In this document: positions 47,492 to 60,270 of the stretch, one piece after another
Position numbering within the stretch: position 1 is the first letter of the stretch
How the letters are laid out: each line of letters starts with the position of its first letter
Assembly: GCA_030544235.1 (NCBI GenBank)
Contig: CM060466.1
Location: 6,097,092-6,161,091 of the forward strand
Length of the DNA: 64,000 nt
DNA from: Lepturacanthus savala
Taxonomy: Eukaryota; Chordata; Actinopteri; Scombriformes; Trichiuridae
Direction of reading: 5' to 3'
The notes under the pieces: generated by a model
Told to the model about the DNA's origin: nothing
Database searches by the model: none
Seen by the model: the letters and a program-made list of their open reading frames with translations, nothing else
Position numbers and translations under genes: made by a program

Positions 47492-48845
47492 AGAGCTGCT
47501 GTTCTTTGATTCCACTCCCAAAAAAAACAGACTATCACACTTTTAGCAAATCTGGGATGAACAAGCGCTGATTTTAAAGGTTTTGATCACTTTAAATGCA
47601 AATCCAGTCATTATTAATTCCTCTTCGTGAATTGAACTCTGTTTCTGTTGTGCTATTAAACCAGTGGTTCCATCCAGAGGCAGAGGTGTTTTGAAATTAT
47701 TAGAAAGAGGAAAAAAAAACATAAAGCTCATATACAGAAATATGCATATAGTCTTATTTTGAGAGGTTGACCTCCTCAGACCTCCATTTGAGAAGAAAAC
47801 ATCACTCTTTGTGTGATCTACTCAACTGTCATTGACATTTTCAGCACGTAGAGAGACGTATCAGCCATAAAGGGTCACGGCCAAAGATAATAAGACCATA
47901 AATACATTCGGAGAAGTCAAAAAAACAATTTCTACAACACAAGCAGCGGCATCTTCCAGCCAATTTGCACAACGGGTGAGAAAGCCTTAACCTCATTATT
48001 TTCCTTATTTCCATCATCGGCAGTGTTCTTCAGTGAAGCTGCATTGATAATGACTGAATTTGCGTTTCATAAATCCTATGAATGTGTTATTATTGTCACG
48101 GCGGGCAAGAAATAGCCAGCGGTTTATTCAGGAACTCTGTAAGAGTGAAGGTATTTCCGTAGCTTCTCATCCAGAACATATCATAATCATAATATAAGCT
48201 GTGTTGCCTTTGGGGTGGTTAAAAGTGATATTGACTATTTATTTCAAAGCGCAGACTATAAAGCCCACATTATGTCGGCTACATGAATATGCGACTGATG
48301 CGATTCATGTGTAAAACAAGAGCAAATCAGTGCTGTATTTTATATGAATGTTCCATGTAAAAAATAAGGGTAGGTGCTTTTTATAAGAACCTTGGGAGAC
48401 AAGTGATGAGAAATTTGGAAGAAATTAAGAACAAAATGAAGGTAGAGCTGCCTCTTGTGGCCAAAATGAGTATTACAACAAACATATGATCCTTGCTAAA
48501 TTAAAAAAAAAAAAACATTTAGACTTTTGGATCATCCTAATTGCTTTTTCCTCACTCACCTCTCAGGGCTTCTGTAGCAGGTTTGTAGTTTAGGTTCGTA
48601 GTTCAAGTTTTAGTTTGTAGCAAACAGAACATATTAGTTTCTGTGTACTGTTACAGCAAGTTAAACACCCTTGAAATGCCTCTGAAGCTATTTTCGAGCA
48701 AACCCTGTGGTGCTCCTGCGAGAATTTGTCTGTTGTTTCTTGATACGAAACAAAGTAAGTGTTTTTTTTAAATCACTTATGGCTATTTTTTATAGATTCT
48801 ATCTTGATTTTGTTTTATTTGTGCCTCTTTTCACTAGTCTATTCC

Positions 48846-48882
<37 letters not shown>

Positions 48883-48993
48883 CTTGAGATTATAAAATTG
48901 AGATTCAAATTGTTATGACGGATTGAGCAGGTGAATCCAAGGCACAGGTTAGGAGACATGTATATATAATAAAGCTTAAGGATTTTTAAGGAT

Positions 48994-49028
<35 letters not shown>

Positions 49029-49790
49029 GAAAGAGGGAGAGATTTCTTGGGACCCACCCTTCTGATAAGCCTGCAGTTTCCTGCACTCAAATAGTGTTTG
49101 TGGAATAAAATTCCACTTTATCATGACGTTCTTATTATAGCCGTTGGCCTGCGCCTCTGCACGTTGCTGCTGTATTAGTTCACATCCCTGTAATGTCATG
49201 AAAACTTTAGCCCTTTTTGATGAGGTCTGTTTATTTTATTGCACTTTTTTCCTGTGTACAAATACTCAGCACGACTCCTTATGGTGTAAGAAATAATCAA
49301 AACTTGACAACCGTCCAACAGTTTACTTCTTGTAATAAAGCTATCAATTATATATTTTTATATTTTATAGAAACTGATCAGATCACGTCAGTGACGTTGA
49401 TCTTAAGAGAAAACATTTTGGATTTCATATCAGTGTTTTTATGTGAATGGCTTCGTCCTGTTGCTGTCGGTTTATATTTAAATCGCTCCCTTTCTTATGT
49501 GAGATCCTGTTTAAACTAAACTGTCCTTTTTTTTCACCCCGAGTGTGTCTGAATTTTTTTGTGACCGTTGATTCTTTGCATTGCAAAATGTATTTTCATG
49601 TGAAAAAAAGCTACGTGCATTGTGCGTCATCTTGTGAATGTAAGAATGTTATTAGAGTATATTGTAGATGTTGTAGTTGTAAGCTATATGAACCTATTCC
49701 TATTTTTCTATTTTGTCTATTGTTCGGTACTGTTTTCTTTATAGAATATGCACCACAATGTTATTAAAGCTTCAACTTCATCATAAGAAT
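47492..49790 (+). terminator. adgre5 3' UTR region with two candidate poly(A) signals
   Basis: No open reading frame of note follows the stop at 47489-47491. AATAAA occurs at 49334-49339 and ATTAAA at 49763-49768; either would give a long (about 1.9-2.3 kb) 3' UTR. (TA)n at 48850-48880 and (CA)n at about 48997-49024 lie inside. The true end is unresolved. Confidence 0.4.
48850..48880 (+). repeat. (TA)n microsatellite
   Basis: About 15 AT units in the presumed 3' UTR or spacer after adgre5. Confidence 0.95.
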
Positions 49791-50904
49791 TTGTAAAGTG
49801 TCTGATTTATCTGCATCAGTCTCCAATAGGGGACTTACTGTATATAGTAATGTGGCTATTGTAAATATTGAGAGTACATGTATATGCCTTCACACATGTA
49901 TGGAGAGGTGCTTTAAACTACCCAATACATCAAATTACAGTCTGACACAAGCAGTTTGACACAACCAGAAATGCTTTAAATGAAAAATGCCTCATCACGA
50001 TAAATATTACTCCACCATTCAGTAGAATTAGACATTGTTTCTGCTTATTTATGCTAATGTAGACAATAACCTGAAATGCTAATTTGTGAAAATCTGCCTA
50101 AAAATGTGTTGTTTATGTCATAATAATGGAAATTGGTATTCGCCCTATATGTTTAAAATTCACCTGGCATGATAAATAAGACAGTTTTTATAAATTAAGC
50201 TATTAATAAGAACATAGTTTGGGTTTGACCACTTAATTAAAATCCAACTGATCACTAAAACAATAACTGAAGACAAAGAAATTGTTAAAATCCTATATTT
50301 GTTCTTATAGAATGCTTTTATGAGGTCTTTATGCAGTTTTTCAACGCAGCAGGAATCTTAACAGGTGAAAATATCTTGTTTTTAGTACAATTAGTCAAAT
50401 ATTGAGTAGAATAACCTTATTGCACTGGCTGATAATTTGAGTTTTTTCATGATTTGGGACAATTTGAGACAATTATACAGCCTCATATTATAAATTCAGT
50501 GTTATAATGTTCCTTAACTTCTTGACTTTAAAGGGCTTTTTGGAAACATGCTTCTTGTTAGTTTCCTTTCATGAATACTTCTTTCACCACAGGCCTATTC
50601 TGTATTCTGGGTGTTGTTTGTGGGGAACAAACAATTCATCAGACGCTTATCATCTTACAAATCAGTCTGCCAGGGGTTGTTTGCTTTCATTTCAGAATGC
50701 GATTCAGTAATCTTAATTATCACATCAATTACTTTAATGAATCACATCCTGAAGTACGCTAACGAGTAGAGTGACGTAGGAGTTAATGTTGTAACCTGCG
50801 CCGCTCTGAGTTAGTGCTGCTCAACAGGCATTTCAACTCTGACTGCTGCTCTGAGAGCTTCTGACAGCTCGTTGTTTCTGTTATTTCTTTGGACGCGTGG
50901 CGAA
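49791..50904 (+). other. Spacer upstream of slc27a1
   Basis: AT-rich, with a family-B MITE fragment at about 50345-50475 (caattagtcaaatattgagt). The last 150 bp before the slc27a1 start are more GC-rich (gtaacctgcgccgctctgag) and probably contain the promoter or 5' UTR; no TATA box is evident. Confidence 0.45.
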
Positions 50905-53900
50905 ATGTTTCAGGACACGTTCTCAGGTAAGCCTCCTCTCACCAAATCCTCAAGATCTGTTAGTTTTTTGTGTTGTTTTGTGAGTTAAATCACTATTTAT
51001 ATCCATACAGGCACTGGTGGAGAGCAACTTCTGCATTAGTAGCATAACACTAATCTACTTTTACTGAAATACTCTATTTAAGTATAATTTTGATTTCCAC
51101 TTCAAATGTTTTTTACTCGACTATATTTATTGGACAGCTTTACTTCTCAGATGAAGAACTTTTGGCGTCTTACAATAGGCTGAGTCACAGATATCTCTGA
51201 GTCATTAACAGCTCCATTAAAACAGTGATTTTTCCCTTTAAACTTCTCACTTTTATTCCAGTAAATGTTCAAATGATCTAATATTCCAACGAAGCATAAA
51301 AAGTTAGAGTCTAAAAACTGAAGACAGAACTTTTTACTAACACTGAGCTTCTACTTAAGTAGGACTTTTACTTGTAATGAAGTATTCTTGCAGTGTTTGC
51401 TTAAAGTAAAGGACTGAGTACTTCTTTCTTTACTGCCCACAGGTAAAACTCTGTGTGTGGCGAGCGGTGTTATAGCTTGCCTCAGTGTGTTCGGCGCTAT
51501 AGGCTGTCGCTCCCTCACCTGGCTCTGCAGCCTATTGGTGGCTCTCGGGCTGTGCATAGCATGGATGGGGTCCTGGAGGTTTATTCATGTAGCTCTATGC
51601 ACCATCAGACGGGATCTAATGTAAGTTGTTTTTGTGAAACGATTGTGTTTGTTATCCCAGCGTCTGATTATTAAATTCCTTACCATTCCTCCTGTCTGCC
51701 TGCAAAGGTGTCTGGTTGTTATTCTGCGAGTGAGGCTCTCCATGCACCGAAACGTGCGGAACAGGAGCACCGTCCCTGCTCTGTTTGCCCAGATGGTGGC
51801 GCTGCACCCGGGGAAACCCGCCTTGATCTATGAGGCCACAGGAGAGGTGAGGGCAGGTCAGGGATTACAAATAAACCGTTTCGCTTTACCAGCAGAACCG
51901 TTACTGAGATAGAAATCAAGCAGAATCAGAGTAGAATAATTACATGTGTGTGTGTGTTTTTGTTTTTGTTCCCAGGTGTGGAGTTTCAGGGAGCTGCAGG
52001 AACGATGCCATGGTGTGGCACACTGGGCGCTGGCTCAGGGCTGGGCAGAGGGAGACGTGGTGGCTTTGTACTTGGAGAGCCGGCCATTAGTGGTGGCTCT
52101 CTGGTTGGGTCTGGCTATGGTCGGTGTAGAAGCTGCACTCATCAACCACAACTTGCGACTGGATTCACTGAAGCACAGCGTTAGTGTGTCTGGTGCCCGG
52201 GCCATGGTGTTTGGGACAGAACTTACTGAAGGTGAGGAACCTTGAGGCAGTTAACCCACTGAAGCCTATGACTATCATTTTATACTTAAAATAAAAAAAT
52301 CTAAATGTTACTCATACAGCTTTTTTTTCTAAGGACATGATAGCAGACAACTTAGACAAAAGGTTTTGAGCAAATAATTAAAGTTTTCAAGTGCTTCCTG
52401 TCACATGACGTCATTAAATTCCTGTCCCTTCCTCCTGAGAACATGGAGAACACAAACCCTCCCAGAAAAAGGTTATTTTATTTGGATTATTGTGATTTTC
52501 CACCCTGACATGTATATATCTATTTCATCACTCAAGTCTTTAGAATAATCCCCCAAAAAGAATTTTGTACATGGGATAAATGGATTTTTGTTTATGGGTG
52601 CATTTGTGTAAGCGGCAACTACAATATAAGCTGTTAAAATGCTATTTTCTGCAAAGAAAATAGTATAAAAGCAAGCTAACAAGCCACTTCAACACACAGC
52701 TACAAATGACCATTTTCATAAACAACCCAACAAGACACTAACAGTTGCAACCATAAAGAAAAAATAACCGCAGATAGTAGATAGATTTGTTCACAGTTAG
52801 CATAATGCTAAACTAATAGCGGAAGCCAGCACAGCTATAAATCACCCATTTTCTAAACCATGAAATGTTTACTGGGAACCTAACAAACCACTATAACACA
52901 CAGCTACATTTCACTGCTTTCATAAACATCCTAGCAAGCTAGTAACAGCTACAACAACAAAGAAATAATTAACTGTAGCTAGGTGAGCACAAAGAATGTT
53001 TGTTGACAGTATGATGACAACAGTCAGCACAGCCATAAATCACCTGTTTTCATGCTAACTTTACCTAAGCAACCTATAAAAACACACACTAACGTTACAA
53101 CACATTTAGATATGACATTAAAATGAAGTTAGCCGCTTACCAGTCCAGGAAATAAACAACATCTTCTTTACTTGTGTAGCTGAATAAGCTGTTGTTGTCT
53201 GGAATTGGTAGATTTTTGCTACAAGCTTCCGCCATTATGGCCCCTCTGTATCCAAACTCCTGTGGAGCTATTACGTGCAATCAGATCTGGCAAAACGTGC
53301 CCTTCACTTTCTGAAATGAGCTGAAATTGGTTGAGACCTTCTGGACCATTTTGGATTTTCTCAGAGCTGATTACAGAGCCGAATACAGAGATATGATGCT
53401 CTATCAGACCACTTTAATTACATTATACTGAAAGGTATATTTTGCAATTACACCAAAAAATAAATTAACTTTTATTAGTCAGTCTCTCCACCCCGAGCTA
53501 CTGCTCTGCCTGCTGTGCGCGCGCAAGCTAACAAGCTAGTACAACACCGCTATAAATCTGTTTTCATGAACAACCTAGCCAGAAGCTAACAGTTACAACA
53601 ACAAAGGAAAAATAACCGCAGTCAGTTTGACCAGGGAGAGACTGACTAATAGAAAAACTAGCGCAGTGTTCATGTTCATGCTGTTTAAAACATTAATTCT
53701 GATCATTTTCCAGCGGTGTCGGAGGTGAGCGGCTCTCTGCGGCCCGACATGGTTTTGTTCAGCAGTGGTGAGCAGGATAATGAGGAAAAGGTCTGCAGCC
53801 TCAAAGCTCAGAGCCTGGACACCCTGCTGGCCTGCTCGCCCAGTACCCCACCGAAATACAGGCTCAGGAAGGCCTTCAATGGTGAGTGTGTTGTGTGGGT

Positions 53901-55415
53901 AAGGGTATGGCTGCGTTTCCATATGCTCTTATGTTACAGACTGAATGCAATACATTCTTTTCCTCAGCAAGTCTTTGCCTGCCAGAGGAAACTGCCGGTT
54001 GCCAGGTTTTCAGACTTACTGGTGTTGTTACGAGGTTCGCTTCATGAACACGCACGTGCACATACCACTGTCAGACAAATCACCAGCTTACTTTAAATTC
54101 CGACTGTCATTCGACACTTCATTGTGTTGTGGAAGATACGTTTATGTATCCTGCAAGTTTTTTATTTTTTTGCATTATTTTCCTTCAGTTGTCATAGAAC
54201 ATTCCTGAAGGTCACACTCACACTTAAAGTCAATACTTTTCAAGTCTTTGCTTGCACATGCTGTCAGAGAAAAATGGAAGGTGAGACAGAAACATGTTAA
54301 GCGATGATAAGGTCAGTGAGGTTGCATGTGTGAGATTTCAATGCAACACAGGATGCAAAATATCAAGGAAAGCGAATTCAAGATCAGCTCCTAATGCTGC
54401 ATTTTTGTCCTTTCTCGCTCTCCACGCAGACAGGCTTTTCTACATTTTCACCTCGGGTACAACGGGAATGCCAAAGGCAGCTGTGGTGGTGCACAGTCGG
54501 TGAGTTGATTTATCTGGACCGACCCTGCGACGTCGCATCTTTGGAGGCTACTTTGAGGAATTAAGACGAAACTTTGAAACGACCCTCACACATTCAGAAG
54601 AACGCCGACAGACAAATATGCCCAATCTTATCACCACCGATGAGTTGTTCAGACACATCTGACACATTTTTTCAAACCCTACTGTTTTTTTTTTTATTTG
54701 ATTGCCAGGAGCACTCATAAATCTTTCTGCTTAGCAACTCTTTAAATCCTGATATAGTCTTATACAATTTATCAATGAACAATAGCAATAGGATGATTAC
54801 TGGTTCTTACATGTAGGTGCAGTGGAGGGTAATAAGAGAACAAGAGAGTAGAGCTGCAATGAAAAATCAATTAATCCAACATTGCCAACATTAATCGCCA
54901 ACTATTCTGATAATCCGTTAATTGATTTGAATATTTTTGAAGAAGAAAATGTCCAAATTCTCTGGTTCTAGCTTCTCAAAACGGATTATTTTTTGGGTTC
55001 TTGCGTCTTCTATAATAGTAAACTGATGATGTTTGGGTTGTGGTAGTTTTTTTGTGGTAGGTTTTTTAATTTTTTCAGCTAAATAGTGAAATTGTGGTTG
55101 ACATTTTACTCCATTTTATGAACCCAACAGCTAATTGATTAATCGTTTCATTTTGGCATTTTAAAGAAAAGGAGAATTAGATTGTACTCTTAGTATTTTT
55201 ACTGGGTATTGGGTAAAAAAATGACAGTGTTTCAGTTAAAATCAGGACCATCAGTGTTCTACTAACGACCTGAGGACTGCTGACACTGGAGCTCTCTGTG
55301 TTTTCCATCTGTCTTCAGGTATTACCGCATTGCTGCGTTTGGTCACCACTCTTTTGGCCTGCGGAACAATGACGTCCTCTACAACTGCCTTCCCCTTTAT
55401 CACTCTGCAGGTAGG

Positions 55416-55468
<53 letters not shown>

Positions 55469-56704
55469 CCACTTTCAATAAGCAGTTTATCCCACTCCAC
55501 ACATAGGTCAGAGGTAGACCTGGGCGCTATGACCAAAAATTTATATCACAGTATTTTTCTAAATTATATCATGCATGACCCCATTTTTTTAATGATTTAG
55601 AGAATAATTACTGAAGCTTAGATGGCTTAGAATTGCCATCATTAAAGGTACACTACCTGGCAAGTATCATTGTGTATTTCTTTGTATGTGTGTATACAGG
55701 TACCGTCATGGGGGTCGGCCAGTGTTTGCTCTTCGGTTTGACTGTTGTCATCAGGAGAAAGTTCTCGGCCAGTTGCTTCTGGGACGACTGCGTCAAACAC
55801 AACTGCACCGTGAGTCCACATTGCGATTGGTGGAGGAAGTGTCCAACCTGCAAACCAGTTATAGTGTCTTAAAGTGTCTTTAACCTCTTAAGACGCACCC
55901 AAAATTTGCAAAAACAGTGTGTGCCCAAGTTGTACTTAGCACTGTTCCCACATGTAACATGTAACATATCGTCCAAAAGCCCTGCTATTGGCTATCAGAT
56001 CTCAATGGTCTCGTCGTGGGCAATTTCCTTTGGGTTGCACGACTGTCCATCAAACCAAAGGTGATCAAACGGCTTCAACCTCATGCTTGGATTGTGCATG
56101 GTGTCAATCAATGCAAAACAACTCAGAGACCATAATTTTTGCATTATTTGCTCATAGAAACCAGCAACAGACGTGTAGTATTGCCAGACGTACCTCTTCA
56201 CACAGGCCTAATTCTTCCAATGCATTATTATTGTTTTGGTGTCTTTTATAGCATCTATTATTGTGTGTTTCCAGGTGATTCAGTACATAGGAGAGATCTG
56301 CCGTTACCTGTTGGCTCAACCTAAAGGCCCATCTGAGGCACGTCACCAGGTACGCGTTGCCATTGGCAACGGCCTCCGCCCTTCTGTGTGGGAAGAGTTC
56401 GTCCAGAGATTCAGAATCCGACGGGTTGGGGAATTTTACGGAGCCACGGAGTGCAACTGCAGCCTGATCAACATCGACGGAAAGGTGCGGGGGGAGGGGC
56501 TCGTGCAAGTAGATTTATGTGAGATTTTTGTCAGGATTTACAGGACTGGATGTTGTCTTATCCCTGCATGTCCAGATGGGGGCGTGTGGCTTCAACAGTC
56601 GCATCCTGCCCAGCTTTTACCCCATCAGACTGGTCAGGGTGGAGGAGCAGAATGGAAAACTGCTCAGGGACTCACAGGGCCTCTGTATTCCCTGTCTGCC
56701 TGGT

Positions 56705-56741
<37 letters not shown>

Positions 56742-58646
56742 ACATATTTTTGTATGCATCTTTTCCATCTTCCTGTCCTCAGGTGAGCCAGGTATGCTAG
56801 TGGGACGCATCGACCACGCCGATCCACTCAGGAGATTTGACGGCTACGCTGATCAGGATTCCACCAATCAGAAAATAGCTCATAATATCTTCAAGATGGG
56901 AGACTCGGCTTATATCTCAGGCATGTTTTATTTTGTCTCTTTAAAAACCCGTCGGAACAAAAACAACTGTCTGGCTGCTGTGTGTTCATACATGTTTCCT
57001 CGCAAAAGCAAACAGACTGGATTGCATTGACATTTAAATGCCCATAGGTACAATATAAATGTGAGTGATTCACTGTCTGTGACTGTCTCAAACTGGGGAT
57101 GACTGAGTGGAAAAAAAAACAAAAAAAAAACGGTGAATGATGATGACACACTTCATTGAAAAGGAGAGAGGAGATGAGAGAAATCTTTATAGAAATTCAT
57201 AACTGTCACATTTAAACAATCCCCCTGTTATGGTTTTATCATAATAGGCCTGATTCTCTATGATACGCTGCTGCTGATTGTTTCTGTCTTCATCCGTCTC
57301 TCTCCGTGTGTCTTTTCCTCTCAGGTGACATGCTGGTGATGGATGAGTACGGCTACATGTATTTCAGGGACCGCAGCGGCGACACGTTTCGTTGGCGAGG
57401 GGAGAACGTTTCCACCACGGAGGTGGAGGGCGTCCTCAGCGGCCTGCTGGGACACGCAGACGTAGCCGTCTACGGAGTTTCTGTCCCAGGTGAAGTTAAA
57501 AGGGTTGGAGGATTTTCTTCATCACGCAATCTCCTGTTCGCTATACGTTATTTGTCTGCCTGCGCAGGTGTGGAAGGGAAGGCCGGTATGGCCGCCGTCG
57601 CTCACGCAGGAAGTCGGTTTGACCTTGATGCGTTCTTGATCGCCGTACAGAAAGCGCTGCCCTCCTACGCGCGCCCCGTCTTCCTTCGACTCATGCCAGC
57701 TGTCGACACGACAGGTGAGCAGAGGAGACTAGACGAAACATATTGTCGACAAAGTTTTGTTTCATGACAAAAAACGAGAAGAAATCAATGTCCTTAACTT
57801 TTGGCTGCGATGAAATTTACACGTTTTTTTTGATGAAAAAAGATGAGGCGAAATATACTTTATTAGATAAAAACTTCCTAAAAATGTTTTATTTTTGTCA
57901 CAGATTTTTAAATCCCAATTAAAAAAATGCCTTAAGTGGATGCGCGTCACTTGTATTTCTCCTCCAGCGCTGCTGCCAGGGGTGTGTGTGTCTGTGTGTA
58001 GCATCCATCAGTGCTGTCGGCACTAAATGTGGCGATGTCTGTTATTTCATTACAAGAAGATACTCTCTGCTACTGTTTTAACGTGCTGTGTTATACACTT
58101 TATTAAACTTTTAGCATGTAGGGAACATTCAGTTCAGTCCGGTAACTCCGGTGGTGTCGCTTTAAAATACGTCCATGTGTCATACTGAACTAAACAAAGG
58201 TTCCTAACAATAATTCCTATAGTTACAGATACCTGGAACATTAGCTTAACATTAGCTTCTTTGACTAAAACTAGAGTAAAACACCAGAACTTTTCGCTGA
58301 CTAATATGTAACTAAACAAAAAATAAGACAAGTTACCTAAATATGACTAAAGCTAATAAAGGCATTTGACTAAGACGCAAACTAAATATAAAAATAATAA
58401 TAATAAAAATAGCCAACAAAACATGCAAACATGCTAACTTGGAAATAAAAAAGTCACAAGTGGGTTTATTTTCCTGTTTTGTCCTCAGGCACCTTTAAAA
58501 TTCAGAAGACACGGCTACAGATGGAAGGATACAAGCCACAAGGCTCCAGTGAAAAGATCTATTTCCTGAACAGCCGCGCCGGGCGTTATGAGGCTGTTAC
58601 TGATGAACTATATGACACCATCATGAAGGGGAGTGTATGTTTATGA
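50905..58646 (+). CDS. slc27a1: Long-chain fatty acid transport protein 1 (FATP1), complete
   Basis: Fourteen coding exons: 50905-50926, 51443-51620, 51708-51846, 51976-52231, 53714-53881, 54430-54499, 55319-55410, 55700-55809, 56275-56484, 56576-56702, 56783-56920, 57325-57489, 57568-57714, 58489-58646. They total 1980 nt (659 aa; human FATP1 has 646). An N-terminal hydrophobic region spans about residues 15-58. The AMP-binding P-loop-like motif YIFTSGTTGMPKAA begins at residue 259. VGEFYGATECNCS and the FATP/VLACS signature GYMYFRDRSGDTFRW follow. The protein couples fatty acid uptake to acyl-CoA formation at plasma and internal membranes. The assignment to FATP1 rather than FATP4 rests on RGENVSTTEVEGVL, PGVEGKAGMAA and GTFKIQKTRLQ. 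The intron after exon 11 uses a GC donor. Which fish ohnologue (1a or 1b) it is cannot be decided. The start is the only ATG in frame before the first donor. Confidence 0.93.
52250..53710 (+). repeat. Diverged repeat array in slc27a1 intron 4
   Basis: A phrase of the form 'aagctaacaagc..acacagctacaaatgacc..tttcataaacaacc..gctaacagttacaacaacaaag' recurs at about 52670-52790, 52815-52985, 52990-53110 and 53520-53635. It also includes a unit with 'gctgaaattggttgagacct' near 53320. No coding frame. Confidence 0.55.
54850..55170 (+). repeat. Interspersed repeat starting AGAGCTGCAATGAAAA
   Basis: It is related to 35328-35560: attaatcg-type words and a closing 'ctaattgattaatcgtttca'. It is in slc27a1 intron 6, diverged. 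Confidence 0.5.
55419..55463 (+). repeat. (CA)n microsatellite after slc27a1 exon 7
   Basis: It begins about 8 nt after the donor of exon 7 (55410/55411). About 22 CA units. Confidence 0.95.
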
Positions 58647-58968
58647 GAGTCTGAGGAGGAAATACAGATGGTTGATGATGCACTGCAAAAATGCACTTAA
58701 CAAGTGAAAATATGTTGTTTTTTTGTAAAATTAGTCCAATATTGAGTAGAATTATCTCATTCCACTAACAGATAATTTACCTTATTTCAAGTTTTGTCCT
58801 GATTTGGGCCAAATGGTAAATTGGTAAATTGACTAAAATCAAGACAACTTGAAATAAGATAATAAGATAATTATTCTCAATATTGGCCTAATTGTACCAA
58901 AAACATCATTTCACCTTAAGATTTCAGTTATTGCAGTGATGTGGAGTTTGTATATTTCAATAGATAGC

Positions 58969-59051
<83 letters not shown>

Positions 59052-59095
59052 GCTAGATGCACTGTGTACAAATAAAAATGCTGCAAATAAATGTA
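58647..59095 (+). terminator. slc27a1: slc27a1 3' UTR with palindromic MITE, (GT)n and poly(A) signal
   Basis: The stop codon at 58644-58646 is followed at 58681-58938 by a family-B palindromic MITE (cactgcaaaaatgc ... attgcagtg) and at 58972-59050 by about 39 GT units. AATAAA is at 59071-59076. If this signal is used, the mature mRNA carries a hairpin-forming MITE and a long GU tract. Confidence 0.6.
58681..58938. mobile_element. Palindromic MITE, family B, in slc27a1 3' UTR
   Basis: The arms are complementary: 'taaaattagtccaatattga' and 'ctcaatattggcctaattgt', and 'cttatttcaagttttgtc' with 'caagacaacttgaaataag'. The ends are cactgcaaaaa and ttgcagtg. Confidence 0.8.
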
Positions 59096-59460
59096 TATTT
59101 TTAGATTTAATAGGAACAATAAAATTGAAAAAAAGCTATTTGAAGTGCTATTTACCACATGAATAATGAATTAAAGGCGGTGGTGTGGATTATGCTTTAA
59201 CAGAGTATTTTTTATCATATTGCCTAAGATCCCCTTCACACCCAGATTGCAATCAATTAATTAAATGCTCCAAGATATACAGGAAAAAAATAACAACCTG
59301 CTGGATGAGCAGGACTAAATAAAGTCAATTCAATCATTGTAAGTGTCACATTGAACATTATTGGATGGTGATTTGTCTAACATATTTAACTACTGTTCCT
59401 GTTATAGGCATCCTATACATAGATGTAGTATTGGCTGCTGGGACGCAAGAAATACAGTCG

Positions 59461-59897
59461 CCATCTTGGAGTGGTGACTCAGACCATAGATCAGAGCAGC
59501 AGTCATTCATATGGTTAGAGGGGAAAATGGAACCGAAGACGTATTTATGCTGGGGATCACATTGAGGAGACACAGTTTGGAACCATTCGGACCTATTATC
59601 ACTGGTCTTGTTTGTGTTTCACACGACAAGGCTGGACAAGCTCCCCTGTCTTCAAATTCATAAGATTTTCATTTTCTGAGTGCATTTCCTATAATCTGTA
59701 GCCTTCTTTTTTCTTACTTCTTTTCTTGGTCTCTCATAAAAGCAACTTGGTATTACCTAAACTGTGAGGGCATTGCAATAACACTACATCTCTTATTAAT
59801 TATACTTCAAATCATTGCTAATTGGTGAGGTATTGTTAATAAAAGGTACTGATAGTTCACCGCTCCTGTCAAAACGGATTACACCACTCCAAGATGG
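59461..59897. repeat. 16-bp inverted repeat pair between slc27a1 and the TRIM gene
   Basis: ccatcttggagtggtg (59461-59476) is exactly complementary to caccactccaagatgg (59882-59897). The 400-bp interior has no coding content. It may be the ends of a decayed MITE or YY1-like sites by chance. Confidence 0.5.
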
Positions 59898-60067
59898 TGG
59901 CCGCGCGTCTTTCAGTGTCTATGGACAGGTACGTTTGATCCTACGTCAATCAATATAGGAGGTCTATGGTTCTTCTACTCTAAAGGCTTCAGAGGGGAAG
60001 TCTAAAACGAGGTTTGGACTTTCTTTTTCCTTTGCTGTGTGATCAAACCATTTTTTCCACGATTAGT

Positions 60068-60248
60068 CAACCCTGGTCCTAGAGAGTTGGTGCAGGTTTT
60101 TGTTCCAGCTGAACAGCGACACACCTGATTCTACTAATGAAGCTCCTTGGCAAGGGCTCTAGTGGTTGATTAGTAGAATCAGGTGTGTTAATGCTCGGAA
60201 AACCTTCCCCACAGTGACTCCCCAGGACCAGGGATGAGAACCTCTGCC
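60068..60248. mobile_element. hAT-like palindromic MITE, second copy
   Basis: The arms 'cacacctgattctactaatg' and 'gattagtagaatcaggtgtg' are complementary. The flanks 'ctggtcctagagagttggtg' and 'ccccaggaccag' match the family at 61484-61686. It lies directly downstream of the TRIM stop codon on that gene's strand and so may be in its 3' UTR. Confidence 0.75.
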
Positions 60249-60270
60249 TTAAATGATCAACATGATTCAT

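Noticed and set aside
51453..51674. Alternative frame through slc27a1 exon 2
   Set aside because: The frame giving KTLCVASG...CTIRRDL joins in phase to exons 1 and 3; the other is a shadow.
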